A stretch of DNA of 64,000 bases from Acidovorax sp. FHTAMBA (GCF_038958875.1 NZ_CP152407.1:2301501-2365500); one strand, 5' to 3'; counted from the first letter of the stretch, positions 9,080 through 18,462 are shown. Notes: generated by a model not told the origin, from the letters alone. Numbers and translations: made by a program.

Positions 9080-9484
9080 ATGCAAAGCCCGGCCGCATTG
9101 CCAGAATCCCCACCGCCATCAAGCCCTGAACTCCCCACGCGCGGCGGCTGGTGGGCGGTGTGCCTGTGCGCAGCATGGTGCGGCACCTGCGGTGTGTACC
9201 GCCCCCTGTTTGACGAACTGGCCCGGGCGCATCCGGAGGTGCGGTTCGAATGGGTGGACATCGAGGACGACTCGGACATCGCCGGTGATCTGGATGTGGA
9301 GACCTTCCCCACTCTGCTGATCGCCGATGGCGAGCGCGCGCTGTTTCTGGGGCCCTTGCTGCCCCAGGCGCCCGTGCTGGCGCGGTTGTTGACCAGCTTG
9401 CAGGCCGCAGCACCGGGCAGTGCCGGCGCAGGCGGAGAGGCGCAGCAAGTGTTCGAGCGCGTGCGTACCGCCCGCGGCGCGTAG
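9080..9484 (+). CDS. thioredoxin-like protein
   Basis: A 134-residue thioredoxin-fold protein with the active site WCGTC at residues 33-37 (canonical thioredoxin has WCGPC). The cis-proline loop is in FPTLLIADG. It has about 20 extra N-terminal residues rich in Pro/Ser and no clear signal peptide, so it is most likely cytoplasmic. It begins at an ATG preceded by AGGAG at good distance. It lies 71 bp after the triheme cytochrome. A role in redox upkeep or heme-apoprotein handling is possible but only contextual. Confidence 0.8.
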   Translation: MQSPAALPESPPPSSPELPTRGGWWAVCLCAAWCGTCGVYRPLFDELARAHPEVRFEWVDIEDDSDIAGDLDVETFPTLLIADGERALFLGPLLPQAPVLARLLTSLQAAAPGSAGAGGEAQQVFERVRTARGA

Positions 9485-9535
9485 CGGCCCACCGCGCCTG
9501 CCGCGCAGCATGCGACTCCGCTCCGCGTACTCCTG

Positions 9536-9585
9536 TTTTTATAGCTGCTAGCGCTTGATGGTAAAGCGCTAGAGGCACTTTTTAT
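9536..9585 (+). repeat. dispersed ~50-bp imperfect-palindrome element, copy 2
   Basis: The core AGCTGCTAGCGCTT is followed by GATGGTA and AAGCGCTAGAGGCA. The 9-bp arms CTAGCGCTT (9548-9556) and AAGCGCTAG (9564-9572) are perfect. The element sits immediately upstream of the SNF2 helicase start, and its AGAGG could act as that gene's ribosome binding site. Confidence 0.8.
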
Positions 9586-12500
9586 TTGATTTTTTTTGTG
9601 GCTACACAACGATCCCCGTGGTTTCAGACCAGTTCGCTGCAGGCCCAGTGCGACAGGGGCGCATGGTCGCGCGGCATGGATCTGTACCGGCGCGCCGACG
9701 TGGTTCGCATGGACGTCACCCCCCAGGCCGAAGGCAGCTGGACCATCGAGGGCGAGGTGCAGGGCAGCCTGCCCGCGCCGTACCAGGTGCTGGTGCACCT
9801 CATTCTTGCACCCAACGGGCAGGTCAAGCACTGGTCCGGGGATTGCACTTGCCCTGTGGGTGGGGACTGCAAGCACGCCGTGGCCCTGACGCTTGCGGCC
9901 GCGCAACTGAACCCTGCGGACGGAACGAACTCATCACATGCGGCAGATGCTTTGGCGGCAATGCGGGAGCGCAAAGAGGCTTTGGCCCGCGCCGAGGCCG
10001 AGGCACGGCTGGTGCACTGGCTGCAGGACTGGGACCGCGCTGTGGGCGCCGCCACCTCGCAGGCGCCAAGTGCGCATCCAGGGCGGCCCGAGTGCTATCT
10101 GTACCTCGTCTCCACCGCGGGGCGGTCGCGCACCACGGTGCCGCAGATGCAGCTGGAAGCCGTGGTCTCGTACCCCAAGGTCACGGGCGGCTGGGCCAAG
10201 CCCAAGCAGATCCGCACCCAGCCCGGGCCTGGCCAGGCGGTGTACGACCGCGCCAGCGATGCAGACCGCCAGGTGCTGCAGCTGCTGCGCGCCATGCCGC
10301 GCAGCGTGGGCTACTACTCGGCGTACAGCGTAGCGCCCATCGGGGTGCTGGAAGGGGCTGTGGGCTTGCTGGCGCTGGAGCAGGCGGCCGCCACGGGCCG
10401 GCTGTTTGTGGACGCGGGCGGGTCCACCGTGGGCGCACCCTTGCGCTGGGGCGATGCGCTGCCCATCACGTGGGGCTGGAAGGAGTCGGTGCCCGCCCAG
10501 GGGGGCGAGGGTGTCTGGGCACTGCAGGCCACGCTGCCCAGCGCGTCAGCGACGCTGTGCGACAACCACCCGCCTTTGTATCTGGACGCAAGCGAGGGCG
10601 TTTGCGGCCCGGTGCAGGCCGAGGGCCTGAGCCCGGCGCAGGTCGCCATGCTGCTCAAGGCGCCCGCCCTCAGCGCCACGGCGCTGCAAAAACACCATGC
10701 CGACATGGCACGCCGCATCGGTGGGCTGTTGCCGCTGCCGCCGGTGCTCGGGCCACTCGCGCGGGTGCACGGGGTGAACCCGGTGGCCCGTCTGCATCTT
10801 GCGCTGTCGCCGCCGCACGAAGTGGCAGACATGGGCCTCATCACCGCGCAACTGCAGTTCGATTACGCAGGCCATGTTGGTTGGTGGGCCGGGCAGGAGC
10901 TCGCCGTGCTGGTGCAAGGCGCTGACGGCGGCCAGGTGCTGCTGCAGCGCGACGCGGGGGCCGAACTCAACGCCATCCAAAGCCTGATGGACCTCGGCCT
11001 GCTGGCCACCGACGAAGGCCTGTTTGGCATTCCGGGTGAACACTCGCAGAACGACTGGATGCACTGGGCGGACAACGGCTTTGAGGTGCTGCGAAACGCC
11101 GGTTTTGACATCACGCTGGATGCGGCGCTGGACGGCTGGATCCAGCATGCCGACGCGCTCGATGTAGCGCTGCAGCCCGAAGGCGGCGACGAGGCCACAT
11201 CGCCGTGGTTTGCGCTGTCGCTGGGCATGGACATCGACGGCGTGCGGCACAACATCCTGCCCTGGCTGCCCCATCTGATTGCTGCTGCAGCCACCCAGCC
11301 GCTGGACCCTGCCACGGGCCTGCCCCAGCTGCCCTCGCATGTCTACCTGCCGTCGTTGAGCGGTCCTGGCTTTGTGCGCCTGCCCACCGACACCCTGCGG
11401 CCCTGGATGGCGGCGCTGATGGATCTGGTGGGCGACCGGGCGCGGGACTTCCAGGCCGGCAGCCTGAAGCTATCGCGCCTGGACGCGCTGCGCACCAGCG
11501 CCGCGCTGGGCGAAGGCGCGGTGTGGCAGGGCGCCGATGCCTTGCGTGCCATGGTGGCCCAGTTGCGGGGCGCCAGTGCCTTGCCCGATGTGCCGCTGCC
11601 CGCCAGCGTGTTGGCCACGCTGCGCCCCTACCAGCAGCAGGGCCTGAACTGGCTGCAGTTCTTGAGCGCCAATGGCCTGGCCGGGGTGCTGGCCGACGAC
11701 ATGGGCCTGGGCAAAACGCTGCAGACGCTGGCCCACATCCAGGTCGAAAAAGACGCCGGGCGCCTGACCCACCCCGCGCTGGTCATCGCGCCCGTGAGCC
11801 TGATGGGCAACTGGCAGCGCGAAGCCGCGCGCTTTTGCCCCGGCCTGCGCTGCCTGGTGCTGCACGGCGCAGGCCGCCACCAGGTGGCTGACGAAGTCAC
11901 CGAGCACGACCTCGTCATCGCCCCGTATTCGCTGCTGCAGCGCGACCGCGAACGCTGGCTGGCGCACCAGTGGCACCTGGTGGTGCTCGACGAAGCCCAG
12001 AACATCAAGAACGCCAGCACGCATGCCGCCCAGGTGGTCAGCCAGCTGCAGGCGCGTCACCGGCTGTGCCTGTCGGGCACGCCCATGGAAAACCACCTGG
12101 GTGAGATCTGGAGCCTGTTCCACTTCCTGATGCCGGGCTTTCTGGGAAGCCAGCAGCGCTTCAAGGAAGTGTTTCGCACGCCCATCGAAAAGCAGGGCGA
12201 CGGCGCGCGCATGGCGCAGCTGCGTGCGCGCATCACGCCCTTCATGCTGCGGCGAACCAAGGCGCTGGTGGCGGGCGAGCTGCCGCCCAAGGTCGAATCG
12301 GTGATGCCCGTGGAACTGACCGGCGCGCAGGCCGACCTGTACGAAACCATCCGCCTGGGGATGGAAAAAACCGTGCGCGAGGCTTTGCAGTCCAAGGGGC
12401 TGGCCAAATCGCAGATCACCATCCTCGATGCGCTGCTCAAGTTGCGCCAGGTCTGCTGCCATCCACAACTGGTGCCGCTGGATGCGGCCAAAAAGGTCAA

Positions 12501-13026
12501 GACATCGGCCAAACTGGACCAGCTGATGGCGCTGCTGCCCGAGATGCTCGCCGAAGGGCGGCGCATTTTGCTGTTCTCGCAGTTCACCAGCATGCTCACG
12601 CTGATCGAGGCCGAGTTGAAAAAGCGCGGCCTGCCCTGGGTCAAGCTCACGGGCCAGAGCCAAAAGCGCGACGCGATCATTGAACAGTTCACCAGCGGGC
12701 AGGTGCCGCTGTTCCTCATCAGCCTCAAGGCGGGCGGGGTGGGGTTGAACCTGCCACAGGCCGACACGGTGATCCACTACGACCCCTGGTGGAACCCGGC
12801 GGTGGAAAACCAGGCCACCGATCGCGCCCACCGCATTGGCCAGGTGCAGAGCGTCTGGGTGATCAAGCTGGTGGCGCAGGGCACGATCGAAGAACGCATC
12901 CTGGCGCTGCAGGAGCGCAAGGCCCAGTTGGCGGGCAGTCTGTACAGTGGCGCTGCGGCCCGCAAGGTGCCGATGTTCACCGAGGGCGATCTGGCCGAGC
13001 TGTTGCAGCCGCTATCACTGTCATAG
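9586..13026 (+). CDS. SWIM-domain SNF2/RapA-like helicase
   Basis: An 1146-residue protein. A SWIM zinc finger (CTCPVGGDCKH, about residues 88-98) precedes a long linker and a two-lobed SNF2 ATPase: Walker A ADDMGLGKTLQ near 705, the DEAQ box in VVLDEAQNIK near 799, SGTPMENHLGEIWSLF, and the C-lobe motif DRAHRIGQ near 1082. Such proteins move along or remodel DNA-protein complexes; a specific role is not known. The start is uncertain: TTG at 9586 has AGAGG ten bases upstream, while GTG at 9598 is the alternative. Both precede the conserved SLQAQCDRG segment. It appears monocistronic. Confidence 0.88.
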   Translation: MIFFVATQRSPWFQTSSLQAQCDRGAWSRGMDLYRRADVVRMDVTPQAEGSWTIEGEVQGSLPAPYQVLVHLILAPNGQVKHWSGDCTCPVGGDCKHAVALTLAAAQLNPADGTNSSHAADALAAMRERKEALARAEAEARLVHWLQDWDRAVGAATSQAPSAHPGRPECYLYLVSTAGRSRTTVPQMQLEAVVSYPKVTGGWAKPKQIRTQPGPGQAVYDRASDADRQVLQLLRAMPRSVGYYSAYSVAPIGVLEGAVGLLALEQAAATGRLFVDAGGSTVGAPLRWGDALPITWGWKESVPAQGGEGVWALQATLPSASATLCDNHPPLYLDASEGVCGPVQAEGLSPAQVAMLLKAPALSATALQKHHADMARRIGGLLPLPPVLGPLARVHGVNPVARLHLALSPPHEVADMGLITAQLQFDYAGHVGWWAGQELAVLVQGADGGQVLLQRDAGAELNAIQSLMDLGLLATDEGLFGIPGEHSQNDWMHWADNGFEVLRNAGFDITLDAALDGWIQHADALDVALQPEGGDEATSPWFALSLGMDIDGVRHNILPWLPHLIAAAATQPLDPATGLPQLPSHVYLPSLSGPGFVRLPTDTLRPWMAALMDLVGDRARDFQAGSLKLSRLDALRTSAALGEGAVWQGADALRAMVAQLRGASALPDVPLPASVLATLRPYQQQGLNWLQFLSANGLAGVLADDMGLGKTLQTLAHIQVEKDAGRLTHPALVIAPVSLMGNWQREAARFCPGLRCLVLHGAGRHQVADEVTEHDLVIAPYSLLQRDRERWLAHQWHLVVLDEAQNIKNASTHAAQVVSQLQARHRLCLSGTPMENHLGEIWSLFHFLMPGFLGSQQRFKEVFRTPIEKQGDGARMAQLRARITPFMLRRTKALVAGELPPKVESVMPVELTGAQADLYETIRLGMEKTVREALQSKGLAKSQITILDALLKLRQVCCHPQLVPLDAAKKVKTSAKLDQLMALLPEMLAEGRRILLFSQFTSMLTLIEAELKKRGLPWVKLTGQSQKRDAIIEQFTSGQVPLFLISLKAGGVGLNLPQADTVIHYDPWWNPAVENQATDRAHRIGQVQSVWVIKLVAQGTIEERILALQERKAQLAGSLYSGAAARKVPMFTEGDLAELLQPLSLS

Positions 13027-13067
13027 CTGCTCGCGCTGGTGGGGTGCGCGTAAGGGGCTGTTTTTGT
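13021..13067 (+). repeat. dispersed ~50-bp element, degenerate copy 3
   Basis: TCATAGCTGCTCGCGCTGG, then GCGCGTAAGGGGCTGTTTTTG, aligns with the other copies but the arms are eroded. It overlaps the stop codon of the SNF2 helicase, so the last codons of that gene are element sequence. Confidence 0.5.
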
Positions 13068-13162
13068 GCCTTATCGGCCTGCAAGCCGCATGAGCGCTGG
13101 CATTGGTGAGGAATCAAGGGCGCGAAAGGGCGTGTTGACAACAGTTTTCCCCTTGCGTGTCT

Positions 13163-13191
13163 TTGCAAAACAGCCCTTTGCGCGCTACAAT
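13163..13191 (+). promoter_or_regulatory. sigma-70 promoter of the rimP-nusA-infB operon
   Basis: TTGCAA (13163-13168) and TACAAT (13186-13191) are separated by 17 bp. It lies about 220 bp upstream of rimP in a 385-bp gene-free stretch (13027-13411), so the transcript would have a long leader. The gap otherwise holds only the degenerate repeat, the leader hairpin and T-rich sequence. Confidence 0.6.
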
Positions 13192-13202
13192 ACAACTCTC
13201 AC

Positions 13203-13242
13203 GACCAAGCGGGCGGGTACCAACCGCCCGTTTTTTTTGGTC
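13203..13242 (+). terminator. terminator-like hairpin in the rimP leader (candidate attenuator)
   Basis: The arms CGGGCGG (13210-13216) and CCGCCCG (13224-13230) are followed directly by eight T. An outer pairing GACCAA / TTGGTC encloses the whole structure and could hold an alternative fold. It begins only about 5-10 nt after the predicted transcription start, which is unusual for a simple end-of-gene terminator and suggests attenuation of the operon. Confidence 0.6.
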
Positions 13243-13411
13243 GAACGCTTTTGGAGCTCGAAGCTGTCGGAGAGGGTCTCCGGGGGTTATCGGGTTTTTT
13301 GTTTTGGACACACGCAAACAGGTGCACAAAAAAGTGCTTCCTTGGAGAGGGCGATTGGCCTGATTCTGATTTGCGTATGTCGGATTGTTTTTCCGGGATT
13401 GAACTGAGCAC

Positions 13412-14008
13412 GTGGCATTGCAGCAAGTCGTTGAAGAAATCGTGACGGGTCTGGGCTATGACCTGGTGGAGATCGAACGCTCCGCCGGCGGCCTTCTGCG
13501 CGTCACCATCGATTTGCCCTGGGTGCAGCCGGCTGCCGACGCGCCGACACCCCCAGTGGAGCAGTTTGTCACTGTCGAGGATTGCGAGAAGGTTACCCGC
13601 CAGCTGCAGTTTGCGCTGGAGGTGGATGGCGCCGAATACAAGCGCCTGGAAGTCTCGTCGCCCGGTATCGACCGCCCCTTGCGTCACGAGCAGGATTTCG
13701 TGCGCTTCGAGGGCTTGGTCATTGACATCACCCTGAAGGCGCCCATCGGCGCCGCAGCAGCGGGAGGGCAGGTCAACGCCACCCGCAAGAAATTTCGCGG
13801 CACGCTGGAGCGGGCCGAGACCGGGGGCTGGCAGATCGTCTGGAGCGACGAGCCGCCGGTCAAGCCAGGTCAGAGAGTCAGCAAGAAACGCGTGCCCGCC
13901 CCGTTGCAGGCGATGGGCTTCACCCTGGACGAGTGCCGGGATGTACGCCTGGCGCCCATCGTGGACTTCAAGGGGCGCGCGGGCAAAGCCGGGGCTGCCC
14001 CTGGCTGA
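13412..14008 (+). CDS. rimP: ribosome maturation factor RimP
   Basis: A 198-residue protein needed for 30S subunit maturation. The N-terminal domain has GLGYDLVEIERSAGGLLRVTID. The central motif LEVSSPGIDRPLRHEQDF is the family signature. The C-terminal SH3-like part is longer than in E. coli RimP, with insertions around the segments TLKAPIGAAAAGG and WSDEPPVKPGQRVSKKR, and a low-complexity tail. It begins at GTG. It is the first gene of the operon with nusA 79 bp downstream, the order conserved across proteobacteria. The long leader with a hairpin upstream suggests control at the RNA level. Confidence 0.93.
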   Translation: MALQQVVEEIVTGLGYDLVEIERSAGGLLRVTIDLPWVQPAADAPTPPVEQFVTVEDCEKVTRQLQFALEVDGAEYKRLEVSSPGIDRPLRHEQDFVRFEGLVIDITLKAPIGAAAAGGQVNATRKKFRGTLERAETGGWQIVWSDEPPVKPGQRVSKKRVPAPLQAMGFTLDECRDVRLAPIVDFKGRAGKAGAAPG

Positions 14009-14087
14009 TTTGCTGCTGAACAATGTGGGGTGGGTGGTTGCAGCGCGCAGCCCCGCCCTCGGGTGATTGAAACAGGAGAGTCGTCGC

Positions 14088-15572
14088 ATGAATCGCGAAT
14101 TGTTGATGTTGGTTGAGGCCATTTCGCGCGAAAAGAACGTGGAGCGTGATGTGGTCTTGGGCGCCGTGGAGTCGGCCCTGGCCCAAGCTACCAAAAAGCT
14201 GTACCAGGGCGAGGTGGACATTCGCGTGTCCGTAGATCGCGACAGCGGCAACTACGAGACTTTCCGTCGCTGGCTGGTGGTGCCCGATGATGCCGGCCTG
14301 CAAAACCCCGAGGCCGAAGAGCTGCTGATGGATGCGAAGGACCGCATTCCGGACATCGAAGTGGGCGAGTACATCGAAGAAGGTGTCGAGTCCGTGCCGA
14401 TTGGCCGTATTGGCGCCATGGCTGCCAAGCAGGTCATCCTGCAGAAGATCCGCGACGCCGAGCGCGAAATGCTGCTCAACGACTTCATGTCGCGTGGCGA
14501 GAAGATTTTCACCGGCACCGTCAAGCGCATGGACAAGGGCGACATCATTGTCGAGTCTGGCCGCGTGGAAGGCCGTCTGCGTCGCGGCGAGATGATCCCC
14601 AAGGAAAACCTGCGCAGCGGCGACCGCGTGCGGGCCATGATCATGGAAGTGGACCTGACGCTGCGCGGCGCGCCCATCATCCTGTCGCGCTCGGCCCCCG
14701 AGTTCATGATCGAGCTCTTCCGCAACGAAGTGCCCGAGATCGAGCAGGGCCTGCTGGAGATCAAGTCCTGCGCACGTGACCCCGGCTCGCGCGCCAAGAT
14801 CGCCGTGCTCTCGCACGACAAGCGCGTGGACCCCATCGGCACCTGCGTAGGTGTGCGCGGCACCCGCGTGAATGCGGTGACCAACGAACTCGCTGGCGAA
14901 CGCGTGGACATCGTCCTGTGGTCTGAAGACCCGGCCCAGTTTGTGATTGGCGCCCTGGCACCGGCCAACGTGTCCTCCATCGTGGTCGATGAAGAAAAAC
15001 ACGCCATGGACGTGGTGGTAGACGAGGAAAACCTCGCCATCGCCATCGGCCGTGGTGGTCAGAACGTGCGCCTGGCGTCCGATCTGACCGGCTGGAAAAT
15101 CAACATCATGGACGCCGCCGAAAGCGCGCAGAAGCAGGCCAACGAGACCGACACGGCCCGCAAGCTGTTCATGGAAAAGCTCGATGTGGACGAGGAAATC
15201 GCTGACATCCTGATCGCTGAAGGTTTCAACAGCCTGGAAGAAGTGGCCTACGTGCCGCTGCAGGAAATGCTGGAGATCGAAAGCTTCGACGAAGATACCG
15301 TGAACGAGCTGCGCGCCCGTGCCAAGGATGCCCTCCTGACCATGGAAATCGCCCGTGAGGAAAGCGTGGAAGAGGTCTCCCAGGACCTGCGCGACCTCGA
15401 AGGCCTCACCCCCGAGCTGATTGCAAAGTTGGCCGAAGGCGGTGTGCACACACGTGACGACCTGGCCGATCTGGCCATTGATGAACTGACCGACCTGACC
15501 GGACAGTCTGATGAAGATGCCAAAGCCTTGATCATGAAGGCGCGCGAACACTGGTTCGCAGGGCAAGAGTAA
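14088..15572 (+). CDS. nusA: transcription termination/antitermination factor NusA
   Basis: A 494-residue protein that binds RNA polymerase and nascent RNA to modulate pausing and termination. Domains in order are an N-terminal polymerase-binding domain (MNRELLMLVEAISREKNVER), S1 (about 135-200, IFTGTVKRMDKGDIIVESG), KH1 and KH2 (GVRGTRVNAV and IAIGRGGQNVRLAS), and two C-terminal helix-hairpin-helix acidic repeats (IAEGFNSLEEVAYV and LAEGGVHTRDDLADLA). Length and layout match E. coli NusA. The ATG is preceded by AGGAG. Seven upstream in-frame codons exist but lack an RBS. Confidence 0.97.
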   Translation: MNRELLMLVEAISREKNVERDVVLGAVESALAQATKKLYQGEVDIRVSVDRDSGNYETFRRWLVVPDDAGLQNPEAEELLMDAKDRIPDIEVGEYIEEGVESVPIGRIGAMAAKQVILQKIRDAEREMLLNDFMSRGEKIFTGTVKRMDKGDIIVESGRVEGRLRRGEMIPKENLRSGDRVRAMIMEVDLTLRGAPIILSRSAPEFMIELFRNEVPEIEQGLLEIKSCARDPGSRAKIAVLSHDKRVDPIGTCVGVRGTRVNAVTNELAGERVDIVLWSEDPAQFVIGALAPANVSSIVVDEEKHAMDVVVDEENLAIAIGRGGQNVRLASDLTGWKINIMDAAESAQKQANETDTARKLFMEKLDVDEEIADILIAEGFNSLEEVAYVPLQEMLEIESFDEDTVNELRARAKDALLTMEIAREESVEEVSQDLRDLEGLTPELIAKLAEGGVHTRDDLADLAIDELTDLTGQSDEDAKALIMKAREHWFAGQE

Positions 15573-15596
15573 AGGTCAGGGAGGCACGAACCACAT

Positions 15597-18461
15597 ATGT
15601 CCAGTAATACTGTCGCCGAGTTTGCAACCGAACTCAAAAAATCGCCCGAAATCCTGCTCGATCAGCTCAAGGCTGCCGGTGTGGGCAAGGCTGCCCTGTC
15701 TGATCCGTTGACCGAGTCTGACAAGCAAAAACTGCTGGCTTACCTGCAGGCCAGCCACGGTACGGCCTCGGCCGACCGCAAGAAAATCACGCTCGTGAAG
15801 AAGTCCACCAGCGAGATCAAGCAGGCGGATGCCACGGGCAAGGCCCGCACGATCCAGGTAGAGGTGCGCAAGAAGCGCACTTTCATCCAGCGTGACGAAG
15901 GCGCAGAAGCCGTGGCTGAAGCGCGCGAGCCCATGGTCGAGCAGGTTGCCGTCTCGAGTGAGGATCAGGAACTGGCCCGCCGCGAGGAAGAAGCCCGTCG
16001 TCAGGCCGAACTGATCCGTCGACAGGAAGCTGAACTCGCCGAAAAGCGCGCAGAGCGCGAAGCCCGCGAGAAGCGCGAACGCGAAGCCGAAGAGCGCGCT
16101 GCCGCCTACGCCGCCCAGGAAGCCGAAAAGAAGGCGCAGGCCTCTGCCGTCAAGCAGGAAGCCACCCGTGAGCAGGCCGCCGAAGCCGCCGCGCGCACTG
16201 CTGCGCAGAACGAGGCGCGCGAAAAGGCTGCTGCCGAATCGAAGGCACGCTCGGACGAGGAGTCCGCCCGTGCTGCTGATCTGGATGCACGCCGCCGCAA
16301 GGCCGAGGCCGAAGCTGCCGCCATCCGTTCGATGATGGCCACACCCAAGAAGGCTGTCATGGTGGCCAAGAAGCCCGAGGAAGCCAAGCCTGTTGCCAAG
16401 CCCGCTGCCGTGGGCGATGCCAAAAAGGGCACCCTGCACAAGCCTGCCGTCGGCACGGGCGTGCCGCGTGCGGGCGCTCCTGCAGCGGCTGGTGCCGCGG
16501 CGCCGGGCGCTGGCAAGGAAGTGAAGTCGGCCAAGCTGTCCTCCAGCTGGGCCAATGACACCGCCAAGAAGAAAGAAATCAAGACCCGCGGCGACAGCAG
16601 TGGCGGCGTCGGTCGCAACAACTGGCGTGGTGGCCCCCGTGGCCGCCGTGGTGACAACCGCGACCACCGCGATGACCACCAGCAATCCGCGCCGGTCGAA
16701 GCGCGCACGATTGAAGTGCACGTGCCCGAGACCATCACGGTCGCCGAGCTGGCACACAAGATGTCCATCAAGGCCAACGAGGTCATCAAGGCGCTGATGA
16801 AGATGGGCCAGATGGTCACCATCAACCAGCCGCTGGACCAGGACACCGCCATGATCGTGGTGGAAGAACTGGGCCACAAGGCCGTGGTGGCGGCGTTGGA
16901 CGATCCGGAAGCCTTTACCGATGAGGATTCGGGCCAGCAAAACGTCGAACTCCTGCCGCGCGCTCCCGTCGTGACCGTCATGGGCCACGTGGACCACGGC
17001 AAGACCTCGCTGCTGGACTACATCCGCCGCGCCAAGGTGGCTGCGGGCGAAGCCGGTGGCATTACCCAGCACATTGGTGCCTACCACGTGGAAACGCCAC
17101 GCGGCATGGTGTCGTTCCTCGACACCCCGGGTCACGAGGCCTTCACGGCCATGCGTGCCCGTGGTGCGCAGGCCACCGACATCGTGATTCTGGTGGTGGC
17201 TGCCGATGACGGTGTGATGCCACAGACCAAGGAAGCCATCAAGCACGCCAAGGCGGCGGGTGTTCCTATCGTGGTCGCCATCACCAAGTCGGACAAGCCC
17301 GATGCCAACCCCGACCGCGTCAAGCAGGAGCTGGTGGTCGAAGAAGTGGTGCCTGAAGAATACGGCGGCGATTCGCCCTTTGTGCCCGTGTCCTCCAAGA
17401 CCGGTATGGGTATCGACACCCTGCTGGAGCAGGTGCTGCTGCAGGCCGAAGTGCTGGAGCTCAAGGCGCCCGTCGATTCGCTGGCCAAGGGCCTCGTGAT
17501 CGAAGCGCAGCTCGACAAGGGCCGCGGCCCGGTGGCCACGGTGTTGGTGCAGGCCGGTACGCTCAAGGTCGGCGATGTGGTGCTGGCGGGCCAGACCTAT
17601 GGCCGCGTGCGCGCCATGCTGGACGAGAACGGCAAGGTCGCCAAGACGGCCGGTCCGTCGATCCCCGTGGAAATCCAGGGCCTGACCGAAGTTCCGCAGG
17701 CTGGTGACGAGTTTATGGTGCTCACGGACGAACGCCGTGCCCGTGAGATCGCCACCTACCGTGCAGGCAAGTTCCGCAACACCAAGCTGGCCAAGCAGCA
17801 GGCTGCCAAGCTGGAAAACATGTTCGCCGACATGACGGCGGGCGAGGTCAAGACCCTGCCCATCATCGTCAAGGCCGACGTGCAAGGCTCGCAGGAAGCG
17901 CTGGCCCAGTCGCTGCTCAAGCTCTCGACCGACGAGGTCAAGGTGCAACTGGTGTACGCCGCCGTGGGTGCCATTAGCGAGTCCGACATTAACCTGGCGA
18001 TTGCATCCAAGGCCATCGTGATCGGCTTCAATGTGCGTGCCGATGCCGGTGCGCGCAAGCTGGCCGAAGGCAATGGTGTTGATCTGCACTACTACAGCAT
18101 CATCTATGACGCTGTGGACGAGCTGCGTGTGGCAATGTCCGGCATGCTAGCCCCTGAGCAGCGCGAAGAAGTCATTGGCACGGCCGAAATCCGCACCGTG
18201 TTCGTGGCCTCCAAGATCGGTACTGTGGCCGGTTCGTACATCACGTCCGGCATGGTCCATCGCAACGCCAAATTCCGTCTGCTGCGCGACAACGTGGTGG
18301 TCTACACGGGCGAAGTCGATTCGATCAAGCGCCTCAAGGACGATGTCAAGGATGTCAAGGAAGGCTTTGAGTGCGGTATCAAGCTCAAGAACTACAACGA
18401 CATCAAGGAAGGCGATCAACTCGAGTTCTTTGACATCAAGGAAATCGCAAGAACTCTATGA
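15597..18461 (+). CDS. infB: translation initiation factor IF-2
   Basis: A 954-residue initiation GTPase that delivers fMet-tRNA to the 30S subunit. An N-terminal IF2_N fold (SSNTVAEFATELKKSPEILL) is followed by a long Ala/Glu/Arg-rich charged region (about residues 110-260). A second IF2_N segment comes at about 375. The G domain has G1 GHVDHGKTS at about 463 and DTPGHEAF at about 509, then domains II-IV follow. The G4 motif reads TKSD (about 562-565) where most IF2 have NKxD. GGGAGG lies just before the start ATG. It lies 24 bp after nusA. The next gene rbfA is separated by a repeat element. Confidence 0.97.
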   Translation: MSSNTVAEFATELKKSPEILLDQLKAAGVGKAALSDPLTESDKQKLLAYLQASHGTASADRKKITLVKKSTSEIKQADATGKARTIQVEVRKKRTFIQRDEGAEAVAEAREPMVEQVAVSSEDQELARREEEARRQAELIRRQEAELAEKRAEREAREKREREAEERAAAYAAQEAEKKAQASAVKQEATREQAAEAAARTAAQNEAREKAAAESKARSDEESARAADLDARRRKAEAEAAAIRSMMATPKKAVMVAKKPEEAKPVAKPAAVGDAKKGTLHKPAVGTGVPRAGAPAAAGAAAPGAGKEVKSAKLSSSWANDTAKKKEIKTRGDSSGGVGRNNWRGGPRGRRGDNRDHRDDHQQSAPVEARTIEVHVPETITVAELAHKMSIKANEVIKALMKMGQMVTINQPLDQDTAMIVVEELGHKAVVAALDDPEAFTDEDSGQQNVELLPRAPVVTVMGHVDHGKTSLLDYIRRAKVAAGEAGGITQHIGAYHVETPRGMVSFLDTPGHEAFTAMRARGAQATDIVILVVAADDGVMPQTKEAIKHAKAAGVPIVVAITKSDKPDANPDRVKQELVVEEVVPEEYGGDSPFVPVSSKTGMGIDTLLEQVLLQAEVLELKAPVDSLAKGLVIEAQLDKGRGPVATVLVQAGTLKVGDVVLAGQTYGRVRAMLDENGKVAKTAGPSIPVEIQGLTEVPQAGDEFMVLTDERRAREIATYRAGKFRNTKLAKQQAAKLENMFADMTAGEVKTLPIIVKADVQGSQEALAQSLLKLSTDEVKVQLVYAAVGAISESDINLAIASKAIVIGFNVRADAGARKLAEGNGVDLHYYSIIYDAVDELRVAMSGMLAPEQREEVIGTAEIRTVFVASKIGTVAGSYITSGMVHRNAKFRLLRDNVVVYTGEVDSIKRLKDDVKDVKEGFECGIKLKNYNDIKEGDQLEFFDIKEIARTL

Positions 18462-18462
18462 G

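Noticed and set aside
15576..18089. Long minus-strand open frame antisense to infB (837 codons)
   Set aside because: It is rich in His/Gly/Leu, has no domain, and lies wholly under infB; high GC keeps the opposite frame open.
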